Source: Aeromonas encheleia (GTDB lineage Bacteria; Pseudomonadota; Gammaproteobacteria; Enterobacterales; Aeromonadaceae). Taken from it: DNA of 64,000 bases. The DNA lies in the NCBI RefSeq assembly GCF_900637545.1, contig NZ_LR134376.1, positions 2,251,001 through 2,315,000 of the forward strand, given 5' to 3'. Made by a program: the position numbers and the translations under genes. Below the pieces are notes generated by a model that was not told the origin of the DNA, searched no databases, and saw only the letters and a program-made list of their open reading frames with translations. Positions 9,696 through 19,688 of the stretch are shown here, piece after piece (position 1 is the first letter of the stretch; each line of letters starts with the position of its first letter).

Positions 9696-10655
9696 ATGCA
9701 TAGCAAAATTCTGGGTACTGGCAGTTACCTGCCGAGCTCGGTGCGTACCAACGCCGATCTTGAACAGATGGTTGAGACCAGTGACGAATGGATCGTGGAA
9801 CGTACCGGGATCCGTGAACGCCGCATCGCAGGGGCCGACGAGACCGTCGCCACCTTGTCTCATCAGGCTGCCTTGCGGGCACTGGACGCGGCGGGCCTGA
9901 CGGCGGCCGATCTGGACATGATAGTACTGGCCACCACCAGTGCCGAAAATGCCTTCCCTGCCGCCGCCTGTGAACTGCAGGGGCTGCTCGGGGTGCCGGG
10001 GATCCCGGCCTTTGACGTGGCCGCCGCCTGCGCCGGTTTCACTTACGCCCTCGCCATCGCCGATCAGTTCGTCAAGTCCGGCGCGGCCCGCCATGTGCTG
10101 GTCGTGGGGGCCGATGTGCTCTCCCGTATGTGCGATCCGAAAGATCGCGGCACCATCATCCTGTTCGGGGATGGGGCAGGGGCCGTGATCGTGAGCGCCA
10201 GCGAGACGCCGGGGATCCTGTCGACCCACTTGCACGCCGACGGCCGTTATGGCGATCTGCTGAAGCTGCCGCAGCCCCGTCGCGGCATGCCGGGCGCTGA
10301 ACTCGAAGCCTACATGTATATGAAGGGCAACGACGTGTTCAAGGTGGCGGTTACCCGTCTGAGCGAGATCGTGACCGAGACCCTGGCCGCTGCCGGCATC
10401 GATCCGAGCGAGCTCGACTGGCTGGTGCCACATCAGGCCAATTTCCGCATCATCAACGCCACCGCCAGAAAGCTTGGCATGGGGTTGGACAAGGTGATCC
10501 TGACCCTGGATCGCCATGGCAACACCTCCGCCGCCTCCGTACCCATCGCCTTCGATGAAGGGGTACGGGATGGCCGTATCAAACCGGGTCAGCTGGTGCT
10601 GCTGGAAGCCTTCGGCGGTGGTTTTGCCTGGGGTTCGGCGCTGGTGCGTCTCTGA
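9696..10655 (+). CDS. fabH: Beta-ketoacyl-ACP synthase III
   Basis: Condenses acetyl-CoA with malonyl-ACP to start fatty-acid synthesis. The 319-residue protein has the catalytic triad in context: Cys in [11 protein letters not shown] (about 112), His in VPHQANFRI (about 246) and Asn in [12 protein letters not shown] (about 276). Start codon ATG at 9696 ([16 protein letters not shown]), as in E. coli. A frame opening at 9657 lies inside plsX and is not needed. The ribosome site is weak, so translation may be coupled to plsX, which stops seven bases earlier. Confidence 0.97.
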   Translation: MHSKILGTGSYLPSSVRTNADLEQMVETSDEWIVERTGIRERRIAGADETVATLSHQAALRALDAAGLTAADLDMIVLATTSAENAFPAAACELQGLLGVPGIPAFDVAAACAGFTYALAIADQFVKSGAARHVLVVGADVLSRMCDPKDRGTIILFGDGAGAVIVSASETPGILSTHLHADGRYGDLLKLPQPRRGMPGAELEAYMYMKGNDVFKVAVTRLSEIVTETLAAAGIDPSELDWLVPHQANFRIINATARKLGMGLDKVILTLDRHGNTSAASVPIAFDEGVRDGRIKPGQLVLLEAFGGGFAWGSALVRL

Positions 10656-10721
10656 TACCACGCGGCGCCCGGATGTCGGGTGCCCGCATAGCGATTTCGT
10701 CTTACCTTAAAGGAATCAATG

Positions 10722-11657
10722 ATGACCCGATTTGCCATTGCCTTCCCTGGACAAGGCTCCCAGAGCGTCGGCATGCTGGCCGAGCTGGCCGAGCAACACG
10801 TCGTGATTAAAGAGACCTTCGCCGAGGCGAGCCAGGTCCTGGGTTATGATCTGCTCAGCCTGGTGCTGGACGGTCCGGCCGAGGATCTGAACAAGACCTG
10901 GCGCACCCAACCCGCGCTGCTGACCGCCTCCGTCGCCCTGTGGCGCCTGTGGCAGCAGCAGGGTGGGGCCACTCCCGCCGTCATGGCCGGTCACAGCCTG
11001 GGCGAGTACTCCGCCCTGGTCTGCAGCGGTGCCCTGGACTTCGCCGATGCGGTCAAGCTGGTCGAACTGCGTGGCTTGGCCATGCAGGAAGCCGTGCCGG
11101 AAGGCACCGGCGCCATGGCCGCCATCATAGGTCTGGACAACGACTCCATCGCCGCCAACTGCGAGAAAGCGGCGCAGGGCCAGGTGGTCTCCCCGGTCAA
11201 TTTCAACTCCCCGGGCCAGGTGGTGATCGCCGGTCACAAGGAAGCGGTCGAGCGTGCCAACCTGCTGATGAAAGAGTCCGGCGCCAAGCGTGCACTGCCG
11301 CTGCCGGTCTCGGTGCCGTCTCATTGCGCCCTGATGCAACCTGCCGCCGAAAAATTGGCAGCGGCGCTGGATGGGATCGAGATCAAGGTTCCAACCATCG
11401 CAGTCATCAATAATGTCGACGTATCCTGTGAACAGGATCCGGCCGCCATCAAGCAAGCCTTGGTGCGTCAGTTGTTCAGCCCGGTTCGCTGGACCGAAAC
11501 GGTCGAGCGGATGGCGAACGACGGCGTGACCCTCGAGATCGAGATGGGACCGGGCAAGGTATTGACCGGGTTGGCCAAGCGCATCGACAAGCGCGTGGAA
11601 GGTATCCATGCCAACGATGCCGCCTCATTCGAGCAGGCGCTGGCCCAGATCAAGTAA
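10722..11657 (+). CDS. fabD: Malonyl-CoA:ACP transacylase
   Basis: Transfers malonyl groups from CoA to acyl carrier protein. The 311-residue protein begins MTRFAIAFPGQGSQSVGML, matching E. coli FabD. An adjacent ATG at 10719 is an alternative, but the AAAGGA site is better spaced for 10722. The nucleophile Ser is in GHSLGEYSAL (about 92), the catalytic His in VPSHCALM (about 201) and the malonyl-binding Arg in the RGLAMQ region. It is followed after 13 bases by fabG in the same operon. Confidence 0.97.
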   Translation: MTRFAIAFPGQGSQSVGMLAELAEQHVVIKETFAEASQVLGYDLLSLVLDGPAEDLNKTWRTQPALLTASVALWRLWQQQGGATPAVMAGHSLGEYSALVCSGALDFADAVKLVELRGLAMQEAVPEGTGAMAAIIGLDNDSIAANCEKAAQGQVVSPVNFNSPGQVVIAGHKEAVERANLLMKESGAKRALPLPVSVPSHCALMQPAAEKLAAALDGIEIKVPTIAVINNVDVSCEQDPAAIKQALVRQLFSPVRWTETVERMANDGVTLEIEMGPGKVLTGLAKRIDKRVEGIHANDAASFEQALAQIK

Positions 11658-11670
11658 ACAGGAGCGAGTC

Positions 11671-12405
11671 ATGAGTTTTACCGATAAGGTTGTGTTGGTC
11701 ACCGGTGCCAGTCGTGGCATCGGCCGTGCGATTGCCGAAACTTTTGCGGCCCGTGGCGCGAAAGTGGTGGGGACAGCAACCAGCGAGAGCGGTGCCGAGG
11801 CTATCAGTGCCTACCTGGGTGAGCAAGGCTGTGGCATGGCGCTGAATGTGACCAGCCCAGAATCCATCGAAGCCGTCTTCGCCGCCATCAAGGCGCGCTT
11901 TGGCGACATCGACATCCTGATCAACAACGCGGGCATCACTCGCGATAACCTGTTGATGCGGATGAAAGATGATGAGTGGAACGAGATCATCGACACCAAT
12001 CTCACCTCTCTGTATCGTCTGAGCAAGCCGGTATTGCGTGCCATGATGAAGAAGCGTCACGGCCGCATCATCAGCATAGGTTCCGTGGTCGGAACCATGG
12101 GCAATGCGGGTCAGGTCAACTATGCTGCCGCCAAGGCGGGCCTGGTTGGCTTCACCAAGTCGCTGGCCCGTGAAGTGGCATCCCGTGGTATCACGGTGAA
12201 TGCGGTGGCGCCCGGTTTTATCGAGACCGATATGACCAAGGCCCTCAATGATGAACAGCGTGCCGGTATCATGAATCAGGTGCCTGCCGCCCGTTTGGGT
12301 GATCCGAAAGAAATTGCTGCCGCTGTGGTATTCTTGGCGTCTGATGACGCTGCTTATATCACCGGCGAAACCCTGCATGTTAATGGCGGGATGTACATGG
12401 TGTAA
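11671..12405 (+). CDS. fabG: 3-oxoacyl-ACP reductase
   Basis: NADPH-dependent reduction of 3-oxoacyl-ACP in the elongation cycle. The 244-residue short-chain dehydrogenase has the cofactor motif TGASRGIG (about 12-19), NNAGITRDNL, the catalytic Ser in ISIGSVVG and YxxxK as YAAAK (about 151-155). The C-terminus ITGETLHVNGGMYMV is typical of FabG. The start at 11671 is preceded by AGGAG. A longer frame opening at 11608 overlaps fabD and is rejected. Confidence 0.98.
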   Translation: MSFTDKVVLVTGASRGIGRAIAETFAARGAKVVGTATSESGAEAISAYLGEQGCGMALNVTSPESIEAVFAAIKARFGDIDILINNAGITRDNLLMRMKDDEWNEIIDTNLTSLYRLSKPVLRAMMKKRHGRIISIGSVVGTMGNAGQVNYAAAKAGLVGFTKSLAREVASRGITVNAVAPGFIETDMTKALNDEQRAGIMNQVPAARLGDPKEIAAAVVFLASDDAAYITGETLHVNGGMYMV

Positions 12406-12488
12406 TCAATTTGTCGTGAGATCTGTTCAAATTTGCGATAATACGCCGAAGTTTGGCGAATTTCGTGGTTTGACCAGCGGCAAGCTAC

Positions 12489-12516
12489 TTGCAAACTCAC
12501 GTCAATTGAATACACT
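12489..12516 (+). promoter_or_regulatory. Possible acpP promoter
   Basis: In the 157-bp fabG-acpP gap, TTGCAA (12489-12494) and TACACT (12511-12516) are 16 nt apart and could form a sigma-70 promoter. acpP has its own strong promoter in E. coli, and the gap here is far longer than others in this operon. The boxes are only moderately like consensus. Confidence 0.4.
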
Positions 12517-12562
12517 ACCCCAACCAGACGCAATAGCGTATTTTTAAAGGAAAATTCAGGTC

Positions 12563-12799
12563 ATGAGCAACATCGAAGAACGCGTAAAGAAAATCATCAT
12601 CGAACAACTGGGTGTTAAAGAGGAAGACGTTAAAAACGCTGCCTCCTTCGTCGACGACCTGGGCGCTGACTCTTTGGATACCGTTGAACTGGTAATGGCG
12701 CTGGAAGAAGAATTCGATACCGAAATTCCTGATGAAGAAGCCGAGAAGATCACCACTGTTCAAGCGGCTATCGATTACATCACCGCTAATCAGGAATAA
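12563..12799 (+). CDS. acpP: Acyl carrier protein
   Basis: Carries growing acyl chains on a phosphopantetheine arm. It is 78 residues, acidic, with the attachment serine in [18 protein letters not shown] (Ser 37). The N-terminus is [17 protein letters not shown]. An AAAGGA ribosome site lies upstream. A terminator directly follows the gene, which together with its own upstream gap suggests a separate abundant acpP transcript, as known in E. coli. Confidence 0.98.
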   Translation: MSNIEERVKKIIIEQLGVKEEDVKNAASFVDDLGADSLDTVELVMALEEEFDTEIPDEEAEKITTVQAAIDYITANQE

Positions 12800-12811
12800 G
12801 TTCCTGTTCTG

Positions 12812-12840
12812 AAAGAAGCGGCCCAAGGGCCGCTTCTTTT
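12812..12840 (+). terminator. Terminator between acpP and fabF
   Basis: A 13-bp stem (12812-12824 with 12827-12839, core GAAGCGGCCC) ends in TTTT. It sits 12 bases after acpP and 42 before fabF. It probably lets acpP be made in excess of fabF, with partial read-through supplying downstream genes. Confidence 0.85.
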
Positions 12841-12881
12841 ATGTTTACTCCCTTTCAAAATACCTCTCGGAGACTAGCTCA

Positions 12882-14123
12882 GTGTCAAAACGCAGAGTCG
12901 TGGTGACCGGCCTGGGGATGCTTTCCCCGGTGGGCAACACTGCCGAATCCAGCTGGCAAGCCCTGCTCAACGGGCAGAGCGGCATTTCCCTCATCGACCA
13001 TTTTGATGCCAGCGAGTTCGCTACCCGTTTCGCCGGTCTGGTCAAGGATTTCGACCCCGAACAGTTCGGCATCAACCGCAAAGAAGCCCGCAAGATGGAT
13101 CTCTTCATCCAGTACGGCGTGGCGGCGGGTGTGCAGGCGCTGGACGATTCCGGTCTGGTCATCAACGAAGAGAACGCGGAGCGGGTTGGCGTGGCCATCG
13201 GCTCCGGCATCGGCGGTCTGGGTCTCATCGAGCAGAACCACACCAGCCTGATGAACGGCGGCCCGCGCAAGCTGAGCCCCTTCTTCGTGCCCTCCACCAT
13301 CATCAATATGGTGTCCGGTCATCTCTCCATCATGAAGGGGCTGCAAGGTCCGAACATCGCCGTGACCACAGCCTGCACCACCGGCACCCATGCCATCGGC
13401 ATGGCCGGTCGCATGATCGCCTACGGTGATGCGGACGTGATGGTTGCCGGCGGTACCGAGAAGGCTTCCACCCCGATGGGGATGGGCGGTTTCGCGGCGG
13501 CCAAGGCGCTCTCCACCCGCAACGACGAGCCACAGAAGGCGAGCCGTCCCTGGGACAAGGATCGCGACGGTTTCGTGCTGGGTGATGGCGCCGGGGTGCT
13601 GGTGCTGGAAGAGTACGAACACGCCAAGGCGCGCGGTGCCAAGATCTATGCCGAACTGGTCGGTTTTGGCATGAGCGGCGATGCCTATCACATGACGGCG
13701 CCTCCCTCTGACGGTAACGGTGGCGCCCGCGCCATGCGCAACGCCATCAAGGATGCCGGCATCGCGCCTGAGGCGATTGGCTATATCAATGCCCACGGCA
13801 CCTCCACCCCCCTGGGTGACGTAGCCGAGCTGCGCGGCATGAAGAAGGTGTTTGGCGAGCACGCCAGCGCCCTGATGATCAGCTCCACCAAGTCGATGAC
13901 CGGCCACCTGCTGGGTGCTGCCGGCGCCATCGAGGCCATCATCACAGTGCTGGCGCTGCGCGATCAGCGGGTACCGCCCACCATCAATCTGGATAATCCG
14001 GATGAGGAGTGCGACCTGGATCTGGTGCCCCATGTGGCCAAGGCGGGTCAGTTCGATTATGCCTTGTCCAATTCCTTTGGTTTCGGCGGCACCAATGGCT
14101 CCCTGATCTTCAAACGCGTATAA
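12882..14123 (+). CDS. fabF: Beta-ketoacyl-ACP synthase II
   Basis: Elongates acyl-ACP, including the temperature-sensitive C16:1 to C18:1 step. The 413-residue protein begins [18 protein letters not shown] from a GTG at 12882. The catalytic Cys is in [13 protein letters not shown] (about 164). The His residues are in [11 protein letters not shown] (about 304) and [12 protein letters not shown] (about 341). The C-terminus [18 protein letters not shown] is characteristic. It lies between two terminators, so it may be expressed by read-through or its own weak promoter. Confidence 0.97.
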   Translation: MSKRRVVVTGLGMLSPVGNTAESSWQALLNGQSGISLIDHFDASEFATRFAGLVKDFDPEQFGINRKEARKMDLFIQYGVAAGVQALDDSGLVINEENAERVGVAIGSGIGGLGLIEQNHTSLMNGGPRKLSPFFVPSTIINMVSGHLSIMKGLQGPNIAVTTACTTGTHAIGMAGRMIAYGDADVMVAGGTEKASTPMGMGGFAAAKALSTRNDEPQKASRPWDKDRDGFVLGDGAGVLVLEEYEHAKARGAKIYAELVGFGMSGDAYHMTAPPSDGNGGARAMRNAIKDAGIAPEAIGYINAHGTSTPLGDVAELRGMKKVFGEHASALMISSTKSMTGHLLGAAGAIEAIITVLALRDQRVPPTINLDNPDEECDLDLVPHVAKAGQFDYALSNSFGFGGTNGSLIFKRV

Positions 14124-14156
14124 TTCTCGCTGGGCGGCTTGCTAAGCGAAGAGTCG

Positions 14157-14185
14157 GGCCCGATACCAAGTATCGGGCCTTTTTT
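14157..14185 (+). terminator. Terminator after fabF
   Basis: A perfect 10-bp stem (arm GGCCCGATAC, 14157-14166 with 14170-14179) has a 3-nt loop and six T. The pabC ribosome site begins only a few bases later, so pabC-mltG-tmk-holB-tatD either depend on read-through or on an unseen promoter. Confidence 0.9.
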
Positions 14186-14200
14186 ATCGGAGGGATCCAC

Positions 14201-15007
14201 TTGCTGATCAATGGAATACCAACAGAGACCTTATCCGCAACGGATCGTGGACTGGCATACGGTGACGGCCATTTCACCACCATGCAAGTGCTGGACGGGC
14301 GGGTGATCTGGTGGCCGCAGCACCTGGCGCGATTGCAACATGCCAATGCCAGACTCGGTTTTGCCGAGTTGCCCTGGGACCTGCTGACCGAGGAGGTGGC
14401 GCAACTTGCGGCAGGGCAGACGCAGGCTGTCGCCAAGATAGTGCTGACCCGTGGCAGCGGTGGTCGGGGCTATGACGGCGCCGGTTGCCAGTCGCCCACC
14501 CGCATAGTGTCTCTGGCCGAGTACCCGGCGCACTACCCGGAGTGGCGGCAACAGGGCATAGAGGTACTGGTCTGCCAACAGCGACTCGGCGATGCGCCCA
14601 TGCTGGCGGGGCTCAAAACCCTGGGTCGGTTGGAGCAGGTGCTATTAAAAAGCGAACTTGCTGCGCGCGGCAGAGTCGAAGGTATAGTATTGAACAGCCG
14701 CGGATTTCTGGTAGAAGGAGTCAGCGCAAATCTGTTTTGGCGTCGCGGCAAGACGGTGTTCACGCCGGATCTCTCCCACGGGGGGATCGATGGCATCATG
14801 CGCCGTCGCGTGATGGCGATGCTTAAACAGATGGGCATTGAACTGCGTGTCGTGGAGGCTCCGTTGGAGTCACTGTGGCAGGCCGAAGAAGTATGGCTGA
14901 CCAATACCCTGATGGGCATAGTGCCGGTGACCGGCATCGGGGATCATCAGTATCCCAGCCCGGTATTGATCCGCCGTTTACAGGAGCGTTTGGTCATTGA
15001 AGTTTAA
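14201..15007 (+). CDS. pabC: Aminodeoxychorismate lyase
   Basis: PLP enzyme that releases pyruvate from aminodeoxychorismate to give p-aminobenzoate for folate. The 268-residue protein (E. coli 269) starts at a TTG (14201) with GGAGGG upstream, giving MLINGIPTETL aligned with E. coli MFLINGHKQESL. Fold-type IV features include DRGLAYGDGHFTT, the PLP-lysine region LKTLGRLEQVLLK and the C-terminal EVWLTNTLMGIVPV. It overlaps mltG by 11 bases. A frame extending upstream to 14009 runs through the fabF terminator and is rejected. Confidence 0.93.
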   Translation: MLINGIPTETLSATDRGLAYGDGHFTTMQVLDGRVIWWPQHLARLQHANARLGFAELPWDLLTEEVAQLAAGQTQAVAKIVLTRGSGGRGYDGAGCQSPTRIVSLAEYPAHYPEWRQQGIEVLVCQQRLGDAPMLAGLKTLGRLEQVLLKSELAARGRVEGIVLNSRGFLVEGVSANLFWRRGKTVFTPDLSHGGIDGIMRRRVMAMLKQMGIELRVVEAPLESLWQAEEVWLTNTLMGIVPVTGIGDHQYPSPVLIRRLQERLVIEV

Positions 15008-15998
15008 TCGGCTTTACACCCTGCTCGCGGGGGCGGCGCTGACAGTTGCCGTCGCCGGGGGCTATGTATATTACAAATGGCAGCAGGTGGAGACGCTCAC
15101 CAACAAGGGGCCGACCCGCCTGTTCACCGTCGAGAAAGGGGCCCACGCGGCGCGCCTGATCGCCGAGCTGGGGGAGGGGGAAACCAGTCCCTGGGCGGTG
15201 CGACTCTGGCTGCGTGGTCATCCCGAGCTGGTCGCCATCAAGTCGGGCACCTACGAGATCAAGGAAGGGGCGCCGCTCAAGGATGCCCTCTCCCTGTTTG
15301 CCTCCGGCAAGGAGTTCCACTTCAGCCTCACCTTCGTCGAAGGCTCCCGTTTTGAGGACTGGCTGAAGCAGCTCTCCGGCGCACCTTATCTGGAGCGGTT
15401 GACCGTGGAGCAGACCGAGGAAGATCTGGCCCAGGAGCTTGGCATCGAGAACGGCAAGCTGGAGGGCTGGTTCCTGCCGGAGACCTACGCCTATACCACC
15501 CATGCCAGCGACATCTCGATCCTGCGCCGCGCCTATCAGGACATGAAGGCCTTCCTGCAGGAGAACTGGGACAAGCGTCAGGCCAACCTGCCTTACAAGA
15601 CCCCGTACGAGGCGCTGATCATGGCCTCCATCATCGAGAAAGAGACAGGTCAGCCGGACGAGCGGGCGCAGATCGCCTCGGTGTTCGTCAATCGCCTGCG
15701 CCTTGGCATGAAGTTGCAGACCGATCCTACCGTCATCTACGGGGTCAAGGACAGGTACGATGGCAACATCCGTCGCAGCGATCTGACCGACGTGAACCCG
15801 TACAACACCTACGTGATCGACGGTCTGCCGCCCACCCCCATCGCCATGCCGGGCAAGGCCTCCATCGAGGCGGCGCTCAATCCCAAGTCGACCGATTATC
15901 TCTATTTCGTCGCCAAGGGGGGCGGGGCCCACCAATTTTCCAAGACCCTCGACGAGCACAATAGAGCGGTTCGTGAATACATATTGAAGAAACCCTAA
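14997..15998 (+). CDS. mltG: Endolytic murein transglycosylase MltG
   Basis: Inner-membrane transglycosylase that cuts nascent glycan strands and sets their length. The 333-residue protein has an N-terminal membrane anchor ([20 protein letters not shown], about 6-25), a LysM-like region, and the YceG catalytic domain. That domain has the catalytic Glu in ASIIEKETG (about 218), then [12 protein letters not shown] and [10 protein letters not shown]. Start is TTG at 14997, with AGGAG ten bases upstream and within the end of pabC. The stop overlaps the tmk ATG. Confidence 0.95.
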   Translation: MKFNRLYTLLAGAALTVAVAGGYVYYKWQQVETLTNKGPTRLFTVEKGAHAARLIAELGEGETSPWAVRLWLRGHPELVAIKSGTYEIKEGAPLKDALSLFASGKEFHFSLTFVEGSRFEDWLKQLSGAPYLERLTVEQTEEDLAQELGIENGKLEGWFLPETYAYTTHASDISILRRAYQDMKAFLQENWDKRQANLPYKTPYEALIMASIIEKETGQPDERAQIASVFVNRLRLGMKLQTDPTVIYGVKDRYDGNIRRSDLTDVNPYNTYVIDGLPPTPIAMPGKASIEAALNPKSTDYLYFVAKGGGAHQFSKTLDEHNRAVREYILKKP

Positions 15999-16639
15999 TG
16001 TCTAAATTTATCGTAATTGAAGGACTGGAGGGGGCAGGGAAGAGCTCCGCGGTACGCTATGTGACCGACTATTTGCGCAGCCATGGCATCGTTCGGATCG
16101 AGTGCACCCGCGAACCCGGTGGCACGCCACTGGCCGAGCGGATGCGGGCCATCGTCAAGGAGGTGCACGACGAGCGCCTCACCATCGAGGCCGAGTTGCT
16201 GCTGATGTATGCCTCCCGGGTGCAGCTGGTCGAGACCCGGATCAAACCGGCCCTGGCCGAAGGGATCTGGGTGGTGGGGGATCGCCACGATCTCTCCTCC
16301 CGCGCCTATCAGGGCGGTGGTCGTGGCATAGACGCCGCCTTGATCGACGCCATCAAGCAGGCGGTGCTCGGCAACTTCAAGCCGGATCTGACGCTCTATC
16401 TCGACATAGATCCCGCGCTCGGTCTGCAGCGGGCCCGCCATCGAGGCGAGCTGGATCGCATCGAGCTGGAGCAGCTCAGCTTCTTCGAGCGCACCCGCGC
16501 CCGCTATCTGGAACTCGCGGCCAAGGATGATTCCATCCTGGTGATCGATGCCGGGCAGACCCCGGAGCGGGTCAAGGCCGCCATCGAGGCCGCACTGGAC
16601 CATTACCTGTCGAACGAGCGCCTATGTATCCCTGGCTGA
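15998..16639 (+). CDS. tmk: Thymidylate kinase
   Basis: Phosphorylates dTMP to dTDP with ATP. It is a 213-residue P-loop kinase with the Walker A motif GLEGAGKS (about 9-16), the DR(H/Y) motif as [17 protein letters not shown] (about 95-110) and the LID region [12 protein letters not shown]. The ATG overlaps the mltG stop by one base, and the gene overlaps the holB start by 16 bases. This arrangement indicates tight translational coupling, as in other gammaproteobacteria. Confidence 0.97.
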   Translation: MSKFIVIEGLEGAGKSSAVRYVTDYLRSHGIVRIECTREPGGTPLAERMRAIVKEVHDERLTIEAELLLMYASRVQLVETRIKPALAEGIWVVGDRHDLSSRAYQGGGRGIDAALIDAIKQAVLGNFKPDLTLYLDIDPALGLQRARHRGELDRIELEQLSFFERTRARYLELAAKDDSILVIDAGQTPERVKAAIEAALDHYLSNERLCIPG

Positions 16640-17571
16640 TCCCGGACTGGCAGGCCCTGAGTCAGAGTGCCCAGAGCGGTCGTCTGGGTCACGCCTGGTT
16701 GCTGCTCGGGGATCCTGGGCTTGGCAAGGAACAGCTGGCCGAGCGATTGGCCCGCCTGCACCTCTGTCAACAACCCGTGTCGGGGGAACCCTGCGGTCAT
16801 TGTCACTCCTGCCAGTTGTTCGACAAGGGTCATCACCCGGATCTCGGCACTATCGCCGCCGATAGCAAGTCCATAGGCGTCGAAGCCATTCGCGAGATCT
16901 GCGGCCGCTTGCAGAGCACCGCCCAGCTAGGGCGCGGCAAGGTGGTGATCATTCCGGAGGCGGAGCGGATGACGGAGTCCGCCGCCAACGCCCTGCTCAA
17001 GACCCTGGAGGAGCCGGCCGGCGACAGCCTGCTGCTGCTGATCGCATCGAGGGTGTCCCGCCTGCTGCCCACCATACTGAGTCGCTGCCATAAACATGTC
17101 TGTCAGCTGCCGGCGGAGGGGGATACCCTGCGCTGGTTGGCCGAGCAGGGGCATCAGGCCACCCAGGCCCAGGTGCGGATCTGTCAGGGGGCGCCGCTGC
17201 GGGTGTTGCGCTACATCGAAGAGCAGCAGGATGTTGCCCGGCGGACGTTGCTGGAGAGTTTCGTCGCGCTGGCCCAGATGCCGACCCGCGCCACCAGCGT
17301 CTGTACCCAGCTGGCGGAGGAGAGTCAGGTCCGCCTGCACTGGCTGCAGCTATTCTTGTGTGACGCCCTCAAGACCCAGGCCGGTTGTGGCCATCACCAG
17401 CTGGCGATGCCGGATCTGGCCACCCTCAGCCAACAGCTGGCCGAGCGGCACTCCAGCGAGAAACTGCTGGAGGCGGAGCAGCAGCTCGTCGCCCTGAAAG
17501 CGGCCTGCCAGCCGGGCCAACTCTCCAATCCCACCATCCATCTGATGAACTGGCTCAGTCGCTGGTTATGA
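16624..17571 (+). CDS. holB: DNA polymerase III subunit delta'
   Basis: Clamp-loader subunit that helps place the sliding clamp on DNA. The 315-residue AAA+-like protein has a modified P-loop GDPGLGKEQ (about 29-37). A zinc-binding cluster of four Cys follows ([16 protein letters not shown], about 51-66). The helix [22 protein letters not shown] is a family signature, and the SRC motif is in [12 protein letters not shown]. It is encoded between tmk and tatD, as in E. coli. The start ATG at 16624 lies inside the tmk 3' end. Confidence 0.95.
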   Translation: MYPWLIPDWQALSQSAQSGRLGHAWLLLGDPGLGKEQLAERLARLHLCQQPVSGEPCGHCHSCQLFDKGHHPDLGTIAADSKSIGVEAIREICGRLQSTAQLGRGKVVIIPEAERMTESAANALLKTLEEPAGDSLLLLIASRVSRLLPTILSRCHKHVCQLPAEGDTLRWLAEQGHQATQAQVRICQGAPLRVLRYIEEQQDVARRTLLESFVALAQMPTRATSVCTQLAEESQVRLHWLQLFLCDALKTQAGCGHHQLAMPDLATLSQQLAERHSSEKLLEAEQQLVALKAACQPGQLSNPTIHLMNWLSRWL

Positions 17572-17589
17572 CAAGCTTTAAGGTTGTGT

Positions 17590-18369
17590 ATGTTACTCGT
17601 TGATTCCCATTGTCACCTCGATCGCCTCAGCTATGGCAGCAAGCAGACCGACATGGCCGATGTGCTGGCCAAAGCGGCCGTTCAGGGGGTGGGATACTTC
17701 TTGTGTGTGAGCGTCACTCAGCAACAGTTCCCGACCATGCTGGCGGCCATCACCCCTTATCCCCAGGTGTTTGCCTCCTGCGGCGTGCACCCGCTCAACC
17801 AGGATCCCGGTGTGGACGCGGATCTGCTGCTGACCCAGGCGGCAGACAGCCGAGTGGTGGCCATAGGTGAGACCGGGCTCGATTACTTCTATTCACCGGA
17901 AAACAAGGAGGTGCAGCAAGCCTCCTTCCGCGAGCATATCCGGGTGGCCCGCGCCCTGAATAAACCCCTCATCATCCATACCCGGGATGCCCAGCAAGAT
18001 ACCTTGCAGATCATGCGCGAAGAGGGGGCCGATCAAGTCGGCGGTGTGTTGCACTGTTTCACCGAGTCTTTGGAGATGGCACAAGCCGCGATGGAGATGG
18101 GCTTTTATATTTCCATCTCGGGTATCGCGACCTTCAAGACGGCCACGGCCCTGCAAGCCGTGGTCAAGGCACTGCCACTGTCACGGCTGCTGGTCGAGAC
18201 CGATTCTCCTTATCTGGCCCCGGTGCCTCACCGGGGGAGGGAGAACGAACCGGCCTTCGTGCGAGACGTCGCCCAGTTTATCGCCGACCTGCGCCAGATC
18301 CCGCTCACTGAATTGGCCGAAGCCACCAGCCATAACTTCTTCGAATTATTCAAGCTGGCAAAAAAGTGA
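17590..18369 (+). CDS. ycfH: TatD family metal-dependent hydrolase (YcfH)
   Basis: TIM-barrel metallohydrolase of 259 residues, likely a deoxyribonuclease or D-aminoacyl-tRNA deacylase-like enzyme. The exact role of the YcfH branch is unsettled. Metal ligands are visible in DSHCHLD (about 6-12), GETGLDYFYS, the His in LIIHTRDAQQDT, VLHCFTES and ETDSPYLAPVPHRGREN. Start is ATG at 17590 with TAAGG upstream. A TTG at 17584 is less likely. It is the last gene of the operon, with a strong terminator four bases downstream. Confidence 0.92.
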   Translation: MLLVDSHCHLDRLSYGSKQTDMADVLAKAAVQGVGYFLCVSVTQQQFPTMLAAITPYPQVFASCGVHPLNQDPGVDADLLLTQAADSRVVAIGETGLDYFYSPENKEVQQASFREHIRVARALNKPLIIHTRDAQQDTLQIMREEGADQVGGVLHCFTESLEMAQAAMEMGFYISISGIATFKTATALQAVVKALPLSRLLVETDSPYLAPVPHRGRENEPAFVRDVAQFIADLRQIPLTELAEATSHNFFELFKLAKK

Positions 18370-18372
18370 TCC

Positions 18373-18403
18373 ATGAGGCCCCATAAACCGGGGCCTCATT
18401 CTT
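18373..18403 (+). terminator. Terminator of the fab-tatD operon
   Basis: A perfect 10-bp stem (arm ATGAGGCCCC, 18373-18382 with 18390-18399) with a 7-nt loop is followed by TCTTTT. It starts four bases after the tatD stop codon. Confidence 0.9.
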
Positions 18404-18567
18404 TTAAATGTTCAGCATAATCAGCCGCACCATTCCCACCTCAATCAGTCGTTATCTCTCACATAGCATTTCCTGACCAAGCGCTAATAACCTGGAAAAC
18501 CAGCTCCATTTCCCATGTTGCTTCGGAAGAGATGCGGAGGCAGATGGGGTTAAACCGAGATATCATA

Positions 18568-18595
18568 AGTATCGATAATATTCATTATCGATACT
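18568..18595. repeat. Palindromic 11-6-11 site upstream of recombinase 1
   Basis: The left arm is AGTATCGATAA (18568-18578), the centre is TATTCA and the right arm is TTATCGATACT (18585-18595). The arms are perfectly complementary, and the repeat extends one more pair each side. It lies 60 bases before the recombinase 1 start. The spacing (11-bp arms around a 6-bp centre) and the inner ATAA/TTAT ends match dif and other Xer-type core sites. The core CGATAA, six bases, TTATCG is shared with the site at 26567. It could be a recombination site or an operator for the recombinase gene. Confidence 0.7.
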
Positions 18596-18655
18596 TGATG
18601 TACCTGAAAGATCCTGTAAGATCCTTCTAAACTCCGCATAGAATCATAGACTTAA

Positions 18656-19684
18656 GTGGCATATCCAACCGTCTCACCCCCTGTTCATCAGTCCTTGCAG
18701 GCCGTGTTCGATCCAGCGCTCAATAACCGGGCTCGGCGGTTCCTGCGCAGTGCCAAGGCGGACTCGACCCTCAACGCCTATCAGGCAGATACCCGCATCT
18801 TCGTGTTCTGGTGTCAGCTGCACGGGCTGGATCCACTGCAAACCAGCCATCACGACATCATGAACTTTCTGGCGGATCAGGCCGATGGCATCCTGGCCGA
18901 CTGGGTATGGCTGGACAGGGAAGAGGGGAAGGGGGAGCTGCGAAACGGCGAGCCGCGCAAGCCGGCCACCCTGGTACGGCGACTCGCCGGGATCCGTTAC
19001 GCCTTCAAGCAGAAGGGCATTCATCCCATGCCGACCGAGCATGCGGAAATCAAAGAGATGATGCGCGGCATAGTGCGCCTCGGTGATAACCGCAAACGCA
19101 AGACGGGAGCCTTGACCCTGCAACCCCTGACGCGGGTGCTCGATGAGATCGACACCTCCAATCTGGCCGGTTTGCGGGATCACACCCTGCTGCTGTTGAT
19201 GTTCAGCGGCGCCTTGCGTCGCTCGGAAGCCGCCCGCATCGAGGTGAGCGATCTCGACTTCGTGGGGCAGGGGATAAGGCTTCGCCTCAAGCCGAGCAAG
19301 CATCAGCTCCATGAAACCGAGATCGCGCTCATTCCTGGCAAGCAACATTGTCCGGTGTCGGCCCTGAGCCGCTGGTTGAAAGCGAGCCGGCTAAGCCAGG
19401 GCCCGTTGTTTCGGCGGATGACCCGCTGGGGACAGCTCACCGCGGATCCCCTGGGCCCGCAGGGCATCAACCTGATGATAAAGCGGCGCACCGGCCAGGC
19501 CATCGACGATCTCTATGTCAGTGGCCATAGCCTGCGACGGGGATTCATCACCTCGGCCGTGACCGCCGGCAAGCCGATGAACAAGATCATCGAGGTGACA
19601 AGGCACAAGGACATGCGTACCCTGCAGGAGTATTTCGACGATGCGCACAAGTTCTCCGATCATGCCCTGGAAGGCTTGCTTTGA
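18656..19684 (+). CDS. Tyrosine recombinase 1
   Basis: Site-specific recombinase of 342 residues with a SAM-like N-terminal core-binding domain (about 20-125) and a C-terminal catalytic domain. Catalytic residues are visible: Arg in GALRRSEAARIEV, Lys in LKPSKHQLH, HxxR in HSLRRG (His 291, Arg 294), His 317 in TRHKD and the Tyr nucleophile 326 in LQEYFDD. All are intact. The start is a GTG at 18656, with no strong ribosome site. The target is unknown. An 11-6-11 palindrome lies upstream and a dif-like sequence begins five bases after the stop. It is not obviously XerC or XerD themselves (E. coli 298 residues). No adjacent excisionase or phage genes were seen. Confidence 0.85.
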   Translation: MAYPTVSPPVHQSLQAVFDPALNNRARRFLRSAKADSTLNAYQADTRIFVFWCQLHGLDPLQTSHHDIMNFLADQADGILADWVWLDREEGKGELRNGEPRKPATLVRRLAGIRYAFKQKGIHPMPTEHAEIKEMMRGIVRLGDNRKRKTGALTLQPLTRVLDEIDTSNLAGLRDHTLLLLMFSGALRRSEAARIEVSDLDFVGQGIRLRLKPSKHQLHETEIALIPGKQHCPVSALSRWLKASRLSQGPLFRRMTRWGQLTADPLGPQGINLMIKRRTGQAIDDLYVSGHSLRRGFITSAVTAGKPMNKIIEVTRHKDMRTLQEYFDDAHKFSDHALEGLL

Positions 19685-19688
19685 TAAA

